In this document: in pieces, positions 20,501-64,000 of the stretch | Position numbering within the stretch: position 1 is the stretch's first letter | Layout: each line of letters opens with the position of its first letter | NCBI RefSeq assembly: GCF_017875645.1 | Contig: NZ_JAGGMR010000001.1 | Location: forward strand, 496,001 to 560,000 | Direction: 5' to 3' | DNA: 64,000 nt | DNA from: Nocardia goodfellowii | GTDB taxonomy: Bacteria > Actinomycetota > Actinomycetes > Mycobacteriales > Mycobacteriaceae | Made by a program: the position numbers and the translations under genes | Notes under the pieces: model-generated | Seen by the model: the letters and a program-made list of their open reading frames with translations, nothing else | Database searches by the model: none | Told to the model about the DNA's origin: nothing

Positions 20501-23500
20501 GTGGTGGCGTCGGCCAGCGGATCGACGGTCGAGTGCACCTGCAGTCCACCCGGCATCGCCGCCGCGGCGGACAGGATCTCCTGGTAGGGCAGACCGGTGG
20601 CGGCATCGACGGGGTACCGGGTGCGCAGCGACTCGTGCCGCTCCAGCACGTCTTCGACGGCCGCACTCAGCGCCCGCACATCCAAGTCGCCGGTGAGCCG
20701 CAGCCCCAGCGGAATGTTGTAGGCGGGCGATTCGGTATCGAGCTGATTCAGCGTCCACATCCGCTGCTGAGCCAGCGACAGCGGCACCCGGCCGGGCCGC
20801 TCCTGCGGGACCAGTTTGGGCCGTAGCGCACCGGCGGCGCCGGGCACGATCCGTTCCGCGAGCGCGGCGACGGTGGGCGCCTCGAACAGGACGCGCACCG
20901 CGATGTTTCCGTCGATGGCCTCGCCGAGACGGGCCGCCGCACGGGCGGCGAGCAGCGAGTTGCCGCCGAGGGCGAAGAAGTCGTCATCCAGCCCGACCCG
21001 CTCGACACCGAGCAGGTCGGCGAACACACCGGCCACGATCTCCTGCAGCGGCGTCACCGGCGCACGGAACTCGCGCGCCTCGAACACCGGCTCCGGCAAC
21101 GCTTTCGGATCCAGCTTGCCGGAGGCGTTGACCGGGAACTCCGCCAGCACCAGCAACGCCGAGGGCACCATGTACGACGGCAGTCGCAGGCCGAGCGCCG
21201 CCCGCACCGCCTCCACATCGAGGTCGTCGGCGCCCACCAGGTAGCCGACCAACTGGTCACCGGTGACCGTCGTCACTACCTGCACGATCGCCTGCCGCAC
21301 CCCGGAGCACGCCAGCAGCGCGGCTTCGATCTCGCCCAGTTCGATGCGCTGACCACGGAATTTCACCTGGAAGTCGGTGCGACCGATGTATTCCAGCGCC
21401 CCGGAGGGCTTCCACCGCACCAGGTCACCGGTCCGGTACATCCGTTCGCCCTCGGCGCCGAACGGATCGGCGACGAAACGATCGGCCGTCAGGTCGACGC
21501 GTCCGTGGTAGCCGCGTGCCAACTGCGCACCGGCCAAATACAATTCGCCGCGCACACCCACCGGCACCGGCCGCAACGCCGCGTCCAGCACATAGGCCCG
21601 GGTATTCCACACCGGACCACCGATCGGCACCGTATTCGGCGGCACCTCGTCCACCCGCCACGAGCTGACGGTAATGGTGACCTCGGTGGGACCGTAGGTG
21701 TTGTAGAGCGCCGCGTCCGACACCTCACGGAACGCGCTGACCGTCGCGGGCGCCAAAACCTCGCCACCGGCGAGCACCGCACGCAGCGAACGGCATTCGG
21801 CGGCCGAGGCGGCGGTGGCGAACACCGACAGCAGCGACGGCACCATTTCCATCATGGTCACGCCGTATCGACCGATCAGCTGGGCTTGCAGCTTCGGATC
21901 GCGGTGGCTGTCGTGCGCGCCGAGAATCAGGCGTCCGCCTGCCATCAAAGGCGTGAACAGCTCCCACACCGACGGGTCGAAGGTGAACGGCGTCCGCTGC
22001 AACACCACGTCGGCGTCGTTCAGCCCGAATTCGCCGATCATCCAGCTCATCTGGTTGACCATCGCGGCATGGCTGATCGCCACGCCCTTCGGGCGGCCGG
22101 TGGAACCGGAGGTGTAGATCAAGTAGGCGATATTGCCGGGACGCAGCGGCCCGCGCCGCTCCACCGGCGTCAACGGCGCACCGGAATACCCGGCCAGTTC
22201 CAGTTCGTCCACCTGCCAGACCGGCGGCGCGCCGGCGGCGTCCGTGGTGTTAATGGTGTCGCGGGCGGTGTCAATGGTGTCGCGGGCGGCGCCGACGCCG
22301 TCGCGGCTGGTGGTCAGCACGACGACCGGGCGGGCACTGGCCAGCACATAGTCGATGCGCTCGGCCGGGTGATCCGGATCGACCGGCACATAGGCACCGC
22401 CTGCGGCCAGCGTCGCGTACAAGGCGACCAGCATGTCGACCGACCGCCGCATCGACACCGCCACCACGGCGTCCGGGCCGACACCCGCCTCGATCAGCTT
22501 GCGCGCCAAACGATTCACCCGCACGGAGAACTCCGCGTAGGTGAGCCGCACCTGTGCGCCCTCGCCCGGATCGAAGATCAGAGCGGTGTCCTCCGGCCGC
22601 AACCGGACCTGCGCCTCGAACCGATCCAGCACGGTCACCAGTTCCGGCACGACCTGCTCGGTCCGGTTCCAGTCCCGCAGCACCAGGGCCCGCTCGGCCT
22701 CGTCGAGCAGATCGATATCGCGCACCCGCCGTTGCGAATCCTCGGCGATCGACTCCAGCACCCGCAGATAGCGGGCGGCGAAACCGGCGACCGTGTCGGC
22801 GTCGAACAGATCTGTGGCGTAAGAGAATTCGGCCTGCAGGCCCACCGCGCCCGGCTCGTCGCCGGCGGCCGCGGCCTCCATGATGTTCAGCGACAGGTCG
22901 AACTTTTCGGTGACGTTCTCGAATTCGACGCCGGAAACCTGCAGCCCCGGCAGCTCGAACGTGCCCTCGGGCATGTTCTGGAACGCCAGCATCACCTGGA
23001 ACAGCGGGTTGCGGCTCATCGAGCGCTCCGGCGCGAGCAGGTCGACGAGACGCTCGAACGGAATGTCGCTGTGCGCGAACGCCTGCAAGTCGATGTCGCG
23101 GGTCTCGGCGAGCAACTCGGCGACGGTGACTTCACCGCGCACGTGGGTGCGCAACACCAAGGTGTTGACGAACATGCCGATCAGGTCGTCCAGCGCCGCC
23201 TCACCACGACCGGCCACCGGCGTGCCGATGGCGATGTCGTCGGTACCCGACACGCCCGCCAGCATGACGGCCAGCGCGGCGTGCAGCACCATGAACAGCG
23301 AACCTTGCTGTTCCCGGGCGACCTCTTGCAGCCGCTGGTGCAGCTTGGCCCCGATCGGGAACACCAGCTGCGCGCCGGCGAACGACTGGGTGATCGAGCG
23401 CGGGCGGTCGAACGGCAGGGGTAGCTCGTCCGGAAGCCCGGCCAGCGTGTTCCGCCAGAATTCGGCCTGGGCCGAAAACAGGCTCCGCGCATCATCTTCC

Positions 23501-25905
23501 GAGCCGAGCACACTGCGCTGCCAGATGCTGAAGTCGGCGTACTGCACCGGTAACGGCGCCCACGCGGGGGCCGCACCGGCGGCCCGCGCGACATAGGCGG
23601 TCATCAGATCGGTGGTCAGCGGGCGCAGCGACCAGCCGTCGCCGGCAATGTGGTGCACCACGCACACCAGCACGTGCTCGGTGTCGCTGAGCCGCAACGC
23701 GCGCAACCGCAACGGCGGCGCGGCGGTCACATCGAAGGCGCCCGCGAAAGTCTCCACGACCAGCCCGCGCAGCTGCTCCAGATCCGCCGGCACCACCGGC
23801 AGGTCCGGCACCGCGCGCGGGTCGTCGACGGGGAGCACCACCTGGTAGCCCTCGCCGTCGACGCCGGGGTAGATGGTGCGCAGCACCTCGTGCCGCGCGA
23901 CCAGGTCGCGTACCGCCGCGTGCAGCGCGTCCAGATCCAGCGGGCCGGACAGGCGCACCGCCATCGGGATGTTGTCCACCACGCTGTCCGGGTCGAACCG
24001 GTTCAGGAACCACATGCGCTGCTGGGCGTAGGACAGTGGGATGCGTTCGGGCCGCGGCATCGGCCGCAACGGCACCTGCTGGGCACTGTCGGCACCGGTC
24101 AGCCCGGCGTGCCGCTCCACCAGTGCGGCCAGGTCGGCGACGCCGCTCGCCTCGAAGATCAGGTGCAGCGGTATCCGGGTGCCGAGCGCGGCGCCGAGAC
24201 GGGCGGCCACCTGGGTGGCCAGCAGCGAATTGCCGCCGAGTTCGAAGAAGTCGTCGTCGGCGCCGACCGGCTCGTCCTCGTCGGGACGCAAGACCGCGGC
24301 GAAGACCTCCGCGACGATCTCTTCGGCCCGGGTGGCCGGTGCGCGGAACTCCCGCACCACGAAGACGGGTTCCGGCAGCCGGGCACGGTCCAATTTGCCG
24401 ACCGGCGTGAGCGGAAGCTCGTCGAGCACCGTGATGGAGGTGGGAACCATGTAGGCGGGCAACGAGGTCGACAGGAACTCCGCCAGCTCGGACGGTTCGA
24501 GCACGGCGCCGGGATGCCCCAGCACATAGGACACCAGCGCGGTTGTCCCGGAGGGCAGAGCCTTTCCGAGGGTGACGGCGAAGGCGACGTCCGGATGCGC
24601 GGACAGCGCGCTGTCGATCTCGCCCAGCTCGATGCGCAGACCGCGGATCTTCACCTGGAAGTCCGACCGGCCCAGATACTCCAGACTGCCGTCCTCGGTC
24701 CGGCGCACCAGATCGCCGGTGCGGTACATCCGCGCACCGGACAGGCCGAGTTCGGCCGCGAACGGGTTGGCCACGAAACGTTCGGCGGTCAGTTCCGGGC
24801 GACCCAGATACCCTTGGGCCAGACCCGATCCCGCGATATACAGCTCACCGGCCACGCCGCTGGGCACCATCCGCAAACGCGAATCCAGGATGAGCGGACG
24901 GGAGCCCTCGGTGATCCGGCCCAGGGTGACGGGCGCACCGGCGGTCATCGGGCCGGTCGTCACGATCACCGTGGTCTCGGTCGGGCCGTAGGCGTTGAAC
25001 ACCGCCCGATCGGCCGTGGTCCACCGGTCCACCAGCGCGGGCGCCAGGGTGTCACCGGCGCAGATCACGGTCCGCAGATCGGGATAGTCCTGCAGCGGTA
25101 CCGATTCCAGTGCGCCGGGCGTGATCGTCAGATGGGTGATGCGCTCCTGCTTCAGCAGCGCCGCCAATTCCTCACCGCCGAAGACGGTCGGCGGGACGAC
25201 CACCAGCGTGGCGCCGGCGACGAAGGTGTGCAGGAATTCGAGGATCGAGAAATCGAAACTCGGTGAGCTCAAATGGGTTACCCGGGAATCGGCCGTGATG
25301 CCGTACTGCGCGCCGGCCACCCGCGCGAAACCGTCGCTGGTGACGACGACCGCTTTGGGCCGGCCGGTGGAACCCGAGGTGTAGATGATGTAGGCCGGAT
25401 GCTGCACGGTCAGCGGGCGCACGCGATCGCCGTACCAGAACGGGTGTGTCGGCCGGGCCGCGACTCGCTGCGCGACCGCCGGATCATCCAGTTCCAGCCA
25501 TTCGACGCTGTCACCCAGTCCCGGCCGGTGCGCCCCGGTGGTGAGCCCGAGCACGGACCCGGAATCGGCCAGCATGAACTCGATCCGGTCTCTCGGATAG
25601 ACCGGATCGACGGGCACGAACGCGGCGCCGGTGCGGGCGACCGCCCAGACGGCGAGCACCGATTCGATGCTGCGGGCGATCGCGATCGCGATCATGTCGC
25701 CGGGGCCGATGCCGCGATCGATGAGCTCGCGCGCCAGCTGTGCCGAGCGCTCGTCCAGTTGCCGGTAGGTGAGTTCGCGATCCTCGAAGCGGACGGCCAC
25801 GTTATCCGCGGCCGTTTTCACCGCTGCTGTCAGCAGGTCGCCGAAGAGTGGAACCACCGACCCACGACGACGACCGGAGCGCCCTTCTCGACGCGCGTTC
25901 AGCAT
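16387..25905 (-). CDS. NRPS2: A-T-C-A-T-C-A-T-reductase non-ribosomal peptide synthetase
   Basis: A 3172-residue cytoplasmic synthetase that adds three residues and releases the peptide reductively. Order with approximate residues: A1 20-520, T1 (LGGNSL, 558), C1 (HHIAGDG, 752), A2 (P-loop 1267), T2 (1645), C2 (HHITGDG, 1842), A3 (P-loop 2340), T3 ([10 protein letters not shown], 2720), NAD(P)-dependent reductase (GATGFLGS, 2805; YALSKW, 2955). Specificity residues read by eye: A1 DFLTIAAVIK (unassigned), A2 DPWELGTITK (unassigned), A3 DVWNIVLVHK (Thr-like). The ATG at 25905 follows GAGGAAGTGG. It starts with an A domain and no C domain, while the upstream giant NRPS ends in C plus half an A; a split module is the likely explanation. 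It is the last gene of the probable esterase-NRPS operon. Confidence 0.95.
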   Translation of the reverse strand: MLNARREGRSGRRRGSVVPLFGDLLTAAVKTAADNVAVRFEDRELTYRQLDERSAQLARELIDRGIGPGDMIAIAIARSIESVLAVWAVARTGAAFVPVDPVYPRDRIEFMLADSGSVLGLTTGAHRPGLGDSVEWLELDDPAVAQRVAARPTHPFWYGDRVRPLTVQHPAYIIYTSGSTGRPKAVVVTSDGFARVAGAQYGITADSRVTHLSSPSFDFSILEFLHTFVAGATLVVVPPTVFGGEELAALLKQERITHLTITPGALESVPLQDYPDLRTVICAGDTLAPALVDRWTTADRAVFNAYGPTETTVIVTTGPMTAGAPVTLGRITEGSRPLILDSRLRMVPSGVAGELYIAGSGLAQGYLGRPELTAERFVANPFAAELGLSGARMYRTGDLVRRTEDGSLEYLGRSDFQVKIRGLRIELGEIDSALSAHPDVAFAVTLGKALPSGTTALVSYVLGHPGAVLEPSELAEFLSTSLPAYMVPTSITVLDELPLTPVGKLDRARLPEPVFVVREFRAPATRAEEIVAEVFAAVLRPDEDEPVGADDDFFELGGNSLLATQVAARLGAALGTRIPLHLIFEASGVADLAALVERHAGLTGADSAQQVPLRPMPRPERIPLSYAQQRMWFLNRFDPDSVVDNIPMAVRLSGPLDLDALHAAVRDLVARHEVLRTIYPGVDGEGYQVVLPVDDPRAVPDLPVVPADLEQLRGLVVETFAGAFDVTAAPPLRLRALRLSDTEHVLVCVVHHIAGDGWSLRPLTTDLMTAYVARAAGAAPAWAPLPVQYADFSIWQRSVLGSEDDARSLFSAQAEFWRNTLAGLPDELPLPFDRPRSITQSFAGAQLVFPIGAKLHQRLQEVAREQQGSLFMVLHAALAVMLAGVSGTDDIAIGTPVAGRGEAALDDLIGMFVNTLVLRTHVRGEVTVAELLAETRDIDLQAFAHSDIPFERLVDLLAPERSMSRNPLFQVMLAFQNMPEGTFELPGLQVSGVEFENVTEKFDLSLNIMEAAAAGDEPGAVGLQAEFSYATDLFDADTVAGFAARYLRVLESIAEDSQRRVRDIDLLDEAERALVLRDWNRTEQVVPELVTVLDRFEAQVRLRPEDTALIFDPGEGAQVRLTYAEFSVRVNRLARKLIEAGVGPDAVVAVSMRRSVDMLVALYATLAAGGAYVPVDPDHPAERIDYVLASARPVVVLTTSRDGVGAARDTIDTARDTINTTDAAGAPPVWQVDELELAGYSGAPLTPVERRGPLRPGNIAYLIYTSGSTGRPKGVAISHAAMVNQMSWMIGEFGLNDADVVLQRTPFTFDPSVWELFTPLMAGGRLILGAHDSHRDPKLQAQLIGRYGVTMMEMVPSLLSVFATAASAAECRSLRAVLAGGEVLAPATVSAFREVSDAALYNTYGPTEVTITVSSWRVDEVPPNTVPIGGPVWNTRAYVLDAALRPVPVGVRGELYLAGAQLARGYHGRVDLTADRFVADPFGAEGERMYRTGDLVRWKPSGALEYIGRTDFQVKFRGQRIELGEIEAALLACSGVRQAIVQVVTTVTGDQLVGYLVGADDLDVEAVRAALGLRLPSYMVPSALLVLAEFPVNASGKLDPKALPEPVFEAREFRAPVTPLQEIVAGVFADLLGVERVGLDDDFFALGGNSLLAARAAARLGEAIDGNIAVRVLFEAPTVAALAERIVPGAAGALRPKLVPQERPGRVPLSLAQQRMWTLNQLDTESPAYNIPLGLRLTGDLDVRALSAAVEDVLERHESLRTRYPVDAATGLPYQEILSAAAAMPGGLQVHSTVDPLADATTLMSRGFDVTQEVPLRAALFTSAAVDPSGARDHVFAMVIHHITGDGSSVPPLARDLMTAYIARSTGATPGWAPLEVQYADYALWQRRVLGDENDENSLAASQLAYWREQLAGLSALPGLPQDRPHPPTPSARGAVTTLMVPAEVHRALDHLARERNATLFMVVHAALAVLLARVCGRTDVAIGTPVAGRGARALDDLVGMFVNTLTLRTEVDSALGFDTLVDRIREIDLAALDNADLPFERIVDEVAPHRGRNQNPLFQVLLAFQNTEPVHLELPGLTIAGEHDGAFAAKFDLSIGVAPVVHADRTFGELSVGFGYATDIFDEATIAALAEQFGRVLAAVAADPRAVVGDVDLLAPAERNALLRAGTGAIAPIDASANLAALFQAQVERTPDAVAVSFEGESLTYAEFAARVNQLARHLISLGVGPDRLVSLGMRRSLDLVIGIYAITVAGGGYVPLDPDHPAERTAYVLATADPVCVLTTATDIADVAAAAAEGGHQLVDLDSLDLSGYSAALVTDADRIAPLRSANTAYVLFTSGSTGRPKGVGVSHAAIVNHLVWLRTEYELTADDVMLLKTPATFDVSLWEFFLPLQIGARLVIARPDGHQDPVYLAEVITAEGVTMGNFVPSMLAVFVGEPTVARCTSLRHVIAVGEALAPKPAQQLRELTGSALHNLYGPTEATVHATFHEVVDDDVVSVPIGRPLLNTRGYALDARLRLVPVGVVGELYLGGVQLARGYVGRPDLTSDRFVADPFVAGERMYRTGDLVRWTAAGELEYLGRTDFQVKLRGQRIELGEIEAALAGVESVAQATVIVRADERLGEQLVAYLVPAPGAVISIEDVKSAAARQLPTYMVPAAFVVLDKIPVSAHGKLDRAALPAPLAVAREYRAPSTPEEQAIAKVFAAVLDAEQVGLDDDFYELGGNSLLGIRACAALTAELGRPVSIKMLFAHSSVGALAIALRDGDRAEASDGSDPMADTVLDAAISVAGCAAPRAGAPESILITGATGFLGSFLLRELLERTTATVYCLVRATDDAAGAARIDAVARQYRVDLEPYRDRIVAVTGDLARPRLGLEPARFAMLAERIDVIYHNGAQVNHIEPYSRMRAANVGGTVEVLRLATTTRIKPLHYVSTVSVLEGTPQEGGVPIGMEGYALSKWVGEQLVWAALDRGIPATIYRPGLLTGDSRTGAAPVDDAAMTMIRAMLVLGVWPDFGVIEQPMAPVDHVAAELIRLSGEPDPEHAVHFLTGTSEGVWETVTAEARRRGYPVSMVEPREFVQAVAEAAEHAIATGDEPLIRAAALIINYAGEGAAAADRAEEDPGTVEEHPAPHESEVEYTMPTVGPEILARYFDYYVEVGFFPAPLGEQLDEVGAAR
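17560..20795 (-). other. NRPS2 module C-A-T (Thr-like code)
   Basis: HHITGDG is present in C. Specificity residues DVWNIVLVHK resemble the Thr code DFWNIGMVHK at seven of ten positions. T reads [11 protein letters not shown]. Confidence 0.75.
20795..24050 (-). other. NRPS2 module C-A-T (code DPWELGTITK)
   Basis: [12 protein letters not shown] and HHIAGDG mark an ordinary L-accepting C domain. The A domain has an intact P-loop and the Asp-Pro-Trp-Glu pocket; the substrate is not assigned. T carries [10 protein letters not shown]. Confidence 0.8.
24060..25850 (-). other. NRPS2 loading or split-module A1-T1
   Basis: Complete A domain with [10 protein letters not shown] (the last Gly of A3 is Ala), [20 protein letters not shown] and VGKLDRARL, then T ([12 protein letters not shown]). 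Specificity residues DFLTIAAVIK match no code I know. The N-terminal leader is basic ([11 protein letters not shown]). It either starts a chain or accepts one from the giant NRPS's terminal C domain. Confidence 0.8.
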
Positions 25906-25922
25906 TCCACTTCCTCACTCTC

Positions 25923-25938
25923 CGGACGCACCCGTCCG
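25923..25938 (-). promoter_or_regulatory. Small hairpin just upstream of the NRPS2 ribosome site
   Basis: A perfect six-base stem CGGACG / CGTCCG with a four-base loop, ending only a few bases before GAGTGAGGAAGTGG. It could affect translation initiation. No ligand-binding leader is recognised. Confidence 0.4.
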
Positions 25939-25947
25939 AATAACGGA

Positions 25948-25976
25948 GCGGGCGGCACGTCTTCCGCGCCGCCCGC
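25948..25976 (-). promoter_or_regulatory. Strong GC hairpin between the esterase gene and NRPS2
   Basis: A perfect nine-base stem GCGGGCGGC / GCCGCCCGC with an 11-base loop in the 112-bp gap. On the minus strand it is followed by TCCGTTATT rather than a clean T-run. It could be a weak terminator, an attenuator, or an mRNA-end stabiliser that separates expression of the two genes. Confidence 0.5.
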
Positions 25977-26017
25977 AGGTCGATCTCACACCACGGGTTG
26001 TCGCCCGGTCGGTTTCG

Positions 26018-27037
26018 TCAGGGGGTCAGGCCCATGCCGCGCGCGAGCATCGGCCAGGAGTCACGGAAGGTGTCGTCCCAATACGACCAGCGATGCGTGC
26101 CGATCGAGTTGAAGTCGTACTGGGCCGGGATGTTCAGCGAATCCAGTTTGTTCTTCAGGTTGCGCGTGCACTGGTCGACCGCGGCTTCGATGACCGAGCC
26201 GACGGTGAGGTTCACCATGCCGACCGGACCGGGTGCGTTGGTCTGGTACCACTGCAGGTCCGCGAACACCGGGATGCCGCTGCCGGTGGAGATGTAGAGC
26301 TCGGTGCCGCGCAGCTTCTCCGCGTTGATCACCGGGTCGTTGTCCTCCCATAGCGGGCTGTCGGCGGGGCCGTACATGTTGTCGATATTGCCGCCGGCCC
26401 AGTTCTCGACGGACAGCTTGAGCGCCGTCCGGCCCAGCGGGTCGGCGATCTGCGCGCAACCGCTGTAGGCGGCGACCGACTTCCACAGCCCCGGCTTGGC
26501 CTCGGCCAGCTGCAGCACCGAGGTGCCCGAGGTGGAGACCCCGGCCAGCGCGTTGCGACCGGTGGACTGCAGCGTCTTGTCCAGCAGCGGAGGCAGTTCC
26601 GAGGTGAAGAAGGTGCGCCACTTGTTCACGCCGAGCACCGGATCGGCGTTCACCCAATCGGTGTAGTAGCTGCCGCGACCACCGATCGGCTCGATGACGT
26701 TGACGTGCTTTTCGGCGAGGAACGGCAGCACGGTGGTCTGTTCCCGCCAGCTGGCGGAACTCTCACCGGCGTCCAGACCGCTCATCAGGTAGAGGTTCGG
26801 AGCGGGCGTGGACTCATCGACCGGGCGTTGCACATCGATGGTGACTTCTTTGTCCATTGCCGCCGAGTACACCTTCAGATGCCAGGTGCGCCCGTCCTTC
26901 TCGACGGAGGTGACGGCAGGTGCTTTCGCCGGCTCCGCGACGCCGGTGCCACCGAAGGCCGTCACCGACACCATGGCGGCGAGCACCGCCACCATGCTGC
27001 GGCGCAGGTTGACCCTGTTTAGTACAGAACGCTTCAT
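26018..27037 (-). CDS. Secreted antigen-85-type esterase (mycolyltransferase-like)
   Basis: A 339-residue exported alpha/beta-hydrolase of the antigen 85 / mycolyltransferase family. These enzymes move mycolic acids onto trehalose or arabinogalactan outside the membrane. A signal peptide (MKRSVLNRVNLRR, hydrophobic core, cleavage near GVA-EP) is followed by the nucleophile elbow GVSTSGTS (about residue 167; family GLSMAGSS) and GTHRWSYWDD (His about 315; family GTHSWEYW). Length is normal. The ribosome site is AAAGGAG, eleven bases before the ATG. The position is notable: it lies between two NRPS genes on the same strand with gaps of 144 and 112 bp. It may be an ordinary mycolyltransferase, or it may act on the peptide product; the latter is speculation. 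Confidence 0.87.
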   Translation of the reverse strand: MKRSVLNRVNLRRSMVAVLAAMVSVTAFGGTGVAEPAKAPAVTSVEKDGRTWHLKVYSAAMDKEVTIDVQRPVDESTPAPNLYLMSGLDAGESSASWREQTTVLPFLAEKHVNVIEPIGGRGSYYTDWVNADPVLGVNKWRTFFTSELPPLLDKTLQSTGRNALAGVSTSGTSVLQLAEAKPGLWKSVAAYSGCAQIADPLGRTALKLSVENWAGGNIDNMYGPADSPLWEDNDPVINAEKLRGTELYISTGSGIPVFADLQWYQTNAPGPVGMVNLTVGSVIEAAVDQCTRNLKNKLDSLNIPAQYDFNSIGTHRWSYWDDTFRDSWPMLARGMGLTP

Positions 27038-27181
27038 CGAACAGTCGACTCCTTTGATCGGCCGCGGCCGGGCCCGCCCGAGTTGTCCGGCCCGCCGTGT
27101 CGATCATCGCTACAGCGTCGAACTTTGCTACAGCTTCCGGGACGGGCCGGGGTGATTTCGTCACCGCCGGGTGTGACCGCG

Positions 27182-64000
<36,819 letters not shown>

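Noticed and set aside
16387..25905. Dual condensation/epimerization domains in the NRPS genes
   Set aside because: C domains start with the ordinary AQQRMWFLN motif and lack the extra N-terminal His-rich motif of dual domains.

Overview
The window is high-GC actinobacterial DNA from a mycolic-acid-producing genus. Nocardia fits best, Rhodococcus or Gordonia less well. The grounds are a secreted antigen-85-type esterase, multiple FadD/acyl-CoA-dehydrogenase-type genes, GTG/TTG starts, and above all more than 55 kb of non-ribosomal peptide synthetase (NRPS) genes on the minus strand. I had no database access, so genus and product are inferences.

Layout, left to right. (1) 1-9341, minus: an NRPS subunit (called NRPS3 here) that starts at 9341 and leaves the window at the left edge. 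It has a decayed N-terminal adenylation (A) domain, about 90 tandem decapeptide repeats, one complete C-A-T module with an exact threonine code, then a C domain with a broken active site and another decayed A domain. (2) 9435-10418, minus: a regulator with a LuxR-type DNA-binding end, directly upstream of NRPS3. (3) 10480-16364: housekeeping or lipid genes on both strands: a secreted M23 peptidase, a nitronate monooxygenase, a secreted lipase, a FadD-type acyl-CoA ligase and an acyl-CoA dehydrogenase. (4) 16387-25905, minus: NRPS2, A-T-C-A-T-C-A-T-R, ending in a reductase release domain. (5) 26018-27037, minus: an antigen-85-like secreted esterase. (6) 27182 to beyond 64000, minus: a giant NRPS with more than 12,270 residues in the window, nine complete modules (b-j), one partial module (a) at the right edge, two epimerization domains (one inactive), and a C-terminal condensation domain followed by only the N-terminal half of an A domain.

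How the genes may work together. The giant NRPS, the esterase gene and NRPS2 lie head to tail on one strand with gaps of 144 and 112 bases, so they probably form one transcription unit. The giant enzyme ends in C plus half an A domain, and NRPS2 begins with a full A-T and no C domain. The simplest reading is a module split across two proteins. The assembly line would then make a Ser/Thr-rich peptide of at least 13 residues, released by reduction as an aldehyde or alcohol. A-domain specificity residues read by eye give Ser at modules c and f, Thr at e and g, one unassigned code repeated in h, i and j, and a Thr-like code at the last NRPS2 module.

The most unusual features are the 30-bp-period decapeptide array inside NRPS3, the decayed A domains at the ends of NRPS subunits (a possible subunit-junction system), the inactive second epimerase, and blocks of near-identical DNA with deviant codon use shared among tandem modules. 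No rRNA, tRNA, CRISPR array or insertion sequence was seen, and no gene-free stretch exceeds 300 bases.
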